A stretch of DNA of 64,000 nucleotides from NCBI RefSeq assembly GCF_023101765.2, contig NC_064225.1, forward strand, positions 2,976,001 to 3,040,000. Direction: 5' to 3'. A program made the position numbers and the translations under genes. This document shows, one piece after another, positions 62,260 to 64,000 of the stretch. A model generated the notes under the pieces. That model was not told where the DNA came from. It ran no database searches and saw only the letters and a program-made list of their open reading frames with translations. This DNA is from Spodoptera frugiperda. Taxonomy: Eukaryota; Arthropoda; Insecta; Lepidoptera; Noctuidae. The first letter of the stretch is position 1, and every line of letters begins with the position of its first letter.

Positions 62260-62322
62260 CTCATTGGTCGAATAGTTGAAAGTCTGACTGGTGGGTATGG
62301 GGTCTCTCTGATTTGGCTCCCA
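62260..62322 (+). mobile_element. SINE-D head, decayed
   Basis: ACTGCCTCATTGGTCGAATA, GTTGAAAGTCTGACTGGTGG, GGGGTCTCTCTGATTTGGC. The B box is lost. Confidence 0.5.
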
Positions 62323-62344
62323 CATTAATATATTATTAAATATC

Positions 62345-62532
62345 ATAACTTGCTTCAGTCAACGGCTTTGTCCGCGTTCTCGTACGATGAAAAGTATTCT
62401 ATAACCCAAGCCAGCTACACTGTCCGTATCTATATACTGCATTTCATCAAAATCCGATCAGTAGTTTCAGTGTGATTGACGGACAAACATCTAAATACAA
62501 ATAAACTTTCACATTTATAATAGTAGTGTGAT
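62345..62532 (+). repeat. LINE-like 3' tail repeat T
   Basis: AACGGCTTTGTCCGCGTTCT, AATCCGATCAGTAGTTTCAG, GTGATTGACGGACAAACATC and a TAGTAGTGTGATT end. Confidence 0.6.
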
Positions 62533-62534
62533 TT

Positions 62535-64000
62535 TCGGATTCGAGTTTTTTTTTATAATGGTGCTTAATTTCGAATTTTATCTAATATTCCTTTTATATA
62601 GTAAAAAGTATGGGATGTTTATCATAATATACCTGGCTACAAGTGTGTGTCACATTTAATATCTAATACAATTTTGCTTACCCTTGCAGAAATAAAATGC
62701 GTAATAGTATTTTTTTGTTCAGGCACGCAACTAACGAAATAGAAATGTTCGTTTTCTTTTTCGAAAACGTTGAAACTCGACTAGAATCCGAGTTCAGTTC
62801 AGACATGATATTAAAAAACTTTCGGGATATTTGCGCCATTTTACACTTTCGTAGTAATTACAGTTTGTAAAAGTAAAAGTTTTGTAATTGGCAGGATCAC
62901 GCTGAGTGACGTTGCCTAAGTGCTTATGTATGTATGTTTGTTGTATTTATATCTGTGTAGCGTGTTAAAGTTTAAAGCATTTAATTCTAGAAGTATACAT
63001 GCATGAACTTTTGATACGTCAAAAAAGTTATTTATTTATTTAGTGTCACCAACATAAATACAGCAATATTGCACAATAAAAATAACAATTACGTACAAAC
63101 TAACTTAGGCTTATCTGTATTTACAATTATGGGTAACCACAGCATGCATAATATGATTTTAAGTTCACAATAATATAAAAATATCATAGCCTATGCTAAG
63201 ATAACCTTTCTTGACTCAATTGCTATCAATAGAGTGCTTATTTTGTTCCTCTGTGGGTATAATTGGGTAATAATACACTATTTTTAACCGAATTCTTCGA
63301 GGTTATCAAATGGTCGGCTTTTTTTACAATGGATATACATGGATTACAGCGAGGTTTATAGACCGATTTTAGTGATTCTTTTTTGTTCAACGCAAACGGT
63401 AGTTTTTATTGCCAGGACTGTTATAAGCTTCACTTAATACGAGGTGAGTCAATTGCCATAATAATTCCAATACAGTTTTGAAATAACCAAGAAATCTGGA
63501 AGTCGATAAAACCCCGTCCCCTTCTGCCCAACTCAAGAATAATCAAACCTTCTTAATAATTCTACGCTTGCGTCTCTTTGGACCCTCTTGGACTTAACTA
63601 ACGATCTTTGCTGAATACGTACTGTCGACAGCTGCAACAAAAAGATACGAAAAATGAAATAAACAATACAGTTTCTATCTCAAAACAATTGTTTCTTTGT
63701 TATTAATTAACTCTTCTGGACTCTTCTCTAATGGACTAATTGAAAGCCATTTTCGCAAACTCCCGTTTTAATTGGTCAAGATGTTAATTGGTTGCGAATG
63801 TACAAAAGAGGGAATGGCAAAGCAACGCAGCGGCGGAAAATTGTACTGAATGACTATTGTACGTAGTTGTGAGTTTATTTTTTTAATTGCAATGGTTTTG
63901 TGAAGCTTATGAAACGAAATATTGTGTAGGATATCGTTTAAATTAAATTTTCATTCAGAAAAACTTCAATAAAGACCTATGTGGATTGCTTGTTCAAATG
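62535..64000. other. Mostly unassigned AT-rich end of the window
   Basis: On the minus strand 63023-63140 reads TGTATTTATGTTGGTGACAC then TAAATAAATAAATAAC, like a LINE 3' UTR end. At 63340-63420 (ATTACAGCGAGGTTTATAGA, CCGATTTTAGTGATTCTTTT) there is a repeat U fragment. No coding frame is supported. Confidence 0.4.

Overview
The window looks like gene-poor nuclear DNA from a moth, most likely a noctuid or close relative. It is AT-rich and has no bacterial-style gene packing, rRNA, tRNA gene or CRISPR array. It is crowded with short interspersed repeats of kinds I recognise from lepidopteran genomes: tRNA-headed SINEs, foldback MITEs and 5'-truncated LINE tails. I could run no database search, so family labels (SINE-A to SINE-E, MITE-F and so on) are local names. 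They rest on copies compared by eye within the window.

Only one protein gene can be supported. It is a three-exon minus-strand model (CDS 5150 to 2628) for a secreted, cysteine-rich protein of about 218 residues that I do not recognise. Its exon phases fit exactly. A MITE-F sits in intron 1, a SINE-D head and an old SINE-A-like piece in intron 2, and a SINE-E directly after the stop codon.

Layout. 0-5.2 kb holds the gene. 6-25 kb is repeat-dense, with most SINE families, two LINE RT C-terminal remnants (12.0 and 16.1 kb), a hAT-like MITE with an 8-bp target duplication (10.8 kb), a nested insertion stack (15.0-15.76 kb), several TIR elements and a pair of tandem perfect hairpins (8.5 kb). 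25-35 kb is much poorer in repeats but rich in a GGTCCTT/AAGGACC motif. It also has a clean 34-bp-TIR MITE (29.6 kb) and a third LINE remnant (33.6 kb). 35-49 kb has more SINE-B, the MITE-H family with a 13-bp minisatellite grown inside it, an in-frame 99-bp tandem repeat (39.4 kb), and a SINE-B inserted in a tandem SINE-A (48.7 kb). 50-58 kb has a split local duplication and three of the four copies of an ~88-bp foldback element. 58-64 kb is mostly unassigned AT-rich sequence.

The repeats appear to depend on one another. The SINE-A 3' part matches the end of a LINE reverse-transcriptase reading frame seen at 16.1 kb, as expected if a LINE mobilises it. No operon-like or defence-like system was found. 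The best candidates for novelty are the orphan secreted gene, the 99-bp coding-like repeat, the TTAA-flanked palindromic element and the twin CATT-loop hairpins.
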